Source: Eggerthellaceae bacterium (GTDB taxonomy: Bacteria > Actinomycetota > Coriobacteriia > Coriobacteriales > Eggerthellaceae). From it: DNA of 5,807 nt. Numbering within the stretch: position 1 is the first letter of the stretch; each line of letters opens with the position of its first letter. The position numbers were made by a program, and so were the translations under genes. The notes under the pieces were generated by a model. It was not told the DNA's origin, searched no databases, and saw only the letters and a program-made list of their open reading frames with translations. Shown piece by piece: positions 5,546 to 5,807 of this stretch. The stretch is from positions 1-5,807 of the forward strand of contig JAFXIM010000167.1 in the NCBI GenBank assembly GCA_017533165.1. Direction: 5' to 3'.

Positions 5546-5807
5546 CTACTTCAGCGCGTCAGCAACCTTGCGAGCCGCAGCCGTGATCGTCAGGTCGTCC
5601 ACGTTCACCACGTAGTCGGCATAGTGCTCGTACAGCGGCAGGCGCTCCTCGTACAGCTCGCGCAGGCTCATGCCAATGCCGCCCTTCAACACAACGCCGC
5701 GCTCCTGGAAATCGGTCAGACGAGCCTTCAGCTCCTCGTAGGAAATCTGCAGGTACACCACGCGCCCAATAGAGCCCAGATGCTCCATGGCCGCCTCGGA
5801 GTACACC
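5546..5807 (-). CDS. aroK: Shikimate kinase, C-terminal part (5' end outside window)
   Basis: Cytosolic enzyme of the shikimate pathway that phosphorylates shikimate with ATP, towards chorismate and aromatic amino acids. The visible 86 residues cover the last third: a VYSEAAM segment at the window edge, the beta strand GRVVYLQIS, the helix YEELKARL, a lid region beginning with ERGVVLKGG, and SLRELYEERLPLYEHYADYVV, in which the ER-PLY-YAD motif is typical of the family. The frame is open to the right edge: the GTG at 5804-5806 is read as an internal valine, and the Walker A motif and start lie outside. It ends at TAG 5546-5548, 5 bp before the HD-domain gene, with which it should form an operon. 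The symbol is a family name; other small P-loop kinases are less likely. Confidence 0.85.
   Translation of the reverse strand, partial: VYSEAAMEHLGSIGRVVYLQISYEELKARLTDFQERGVVLKGGIGMSLRELYEERLPLYEHYADYVVNVDDLTITAAARKVADALK

Overview
This is a GC-rich window of ordinary bacterial chromosome with short intergenic gaps. It holds two tRNA genes with an encoded CCA, strong AGGAGG-type ribosome binding sites, and a transmembrane Ser/Thr kinase beside a DUF2207-type membrane protein. I read it as an actinobacterium, most likely a gut Coriobacteriia/Eggerthellaceae member. That placement is an inference from gene style, not from a marker gene.

Layout. Bases 2-502 (+) are the C-terminal part of galE (UDP-glucose 4-epimerase), cut by the left edge. 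Converging on it, 566-2752 (-) encodes a Hanks-type Ser/Thr protein kinase with a polytopic membrane C-terminus and a large insertion in the kinase N-lobe. About 270 bp upstream of the kinase, and divergent from it, is tRNA-Leu(CAG) at 3021-3107 (+), with its own promoter and intrinsic terminator. A second promoter (perfect TATAAT) then drives 3234-4577 (+), a membrane protein resembling the C-terminal half of DUF2207 proteins. A small ORF follows at 4603 that appears to be frameshifted. Bases about 4747-4884 are an A/T-rich patch with direct and tandem repeats; one part is the terminator of tRNA-Arg(CCT), which lies on the minus strand at 4897-4972. To its right, also on the minus strand, are a stand-alone RelA/SpoT-type HD-domain hydrolase (5043-5540) and the C-terminal part of a shikimate kinase (from 5546, cut by the right edge), 5 bp apart and so probably one operon.

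The genes do not form one obvious pathway: sugar-nucleotide metabolism (galE), membrane signalling (kinase), an unknown membrane protein, aromatic amino acid synthesis (shikimate kinase) and possible alarmone or nucleotide hydrolysis (HD protein) sit side by side. I saw no mobile element, CRISPR array or defence system. The points most worth a second look are the split N-lobe of the kinase, the duplicated terminator arm and 11-bp tandem repeat beside tRNA-Arg, and the one-base frameshift in the small gene.
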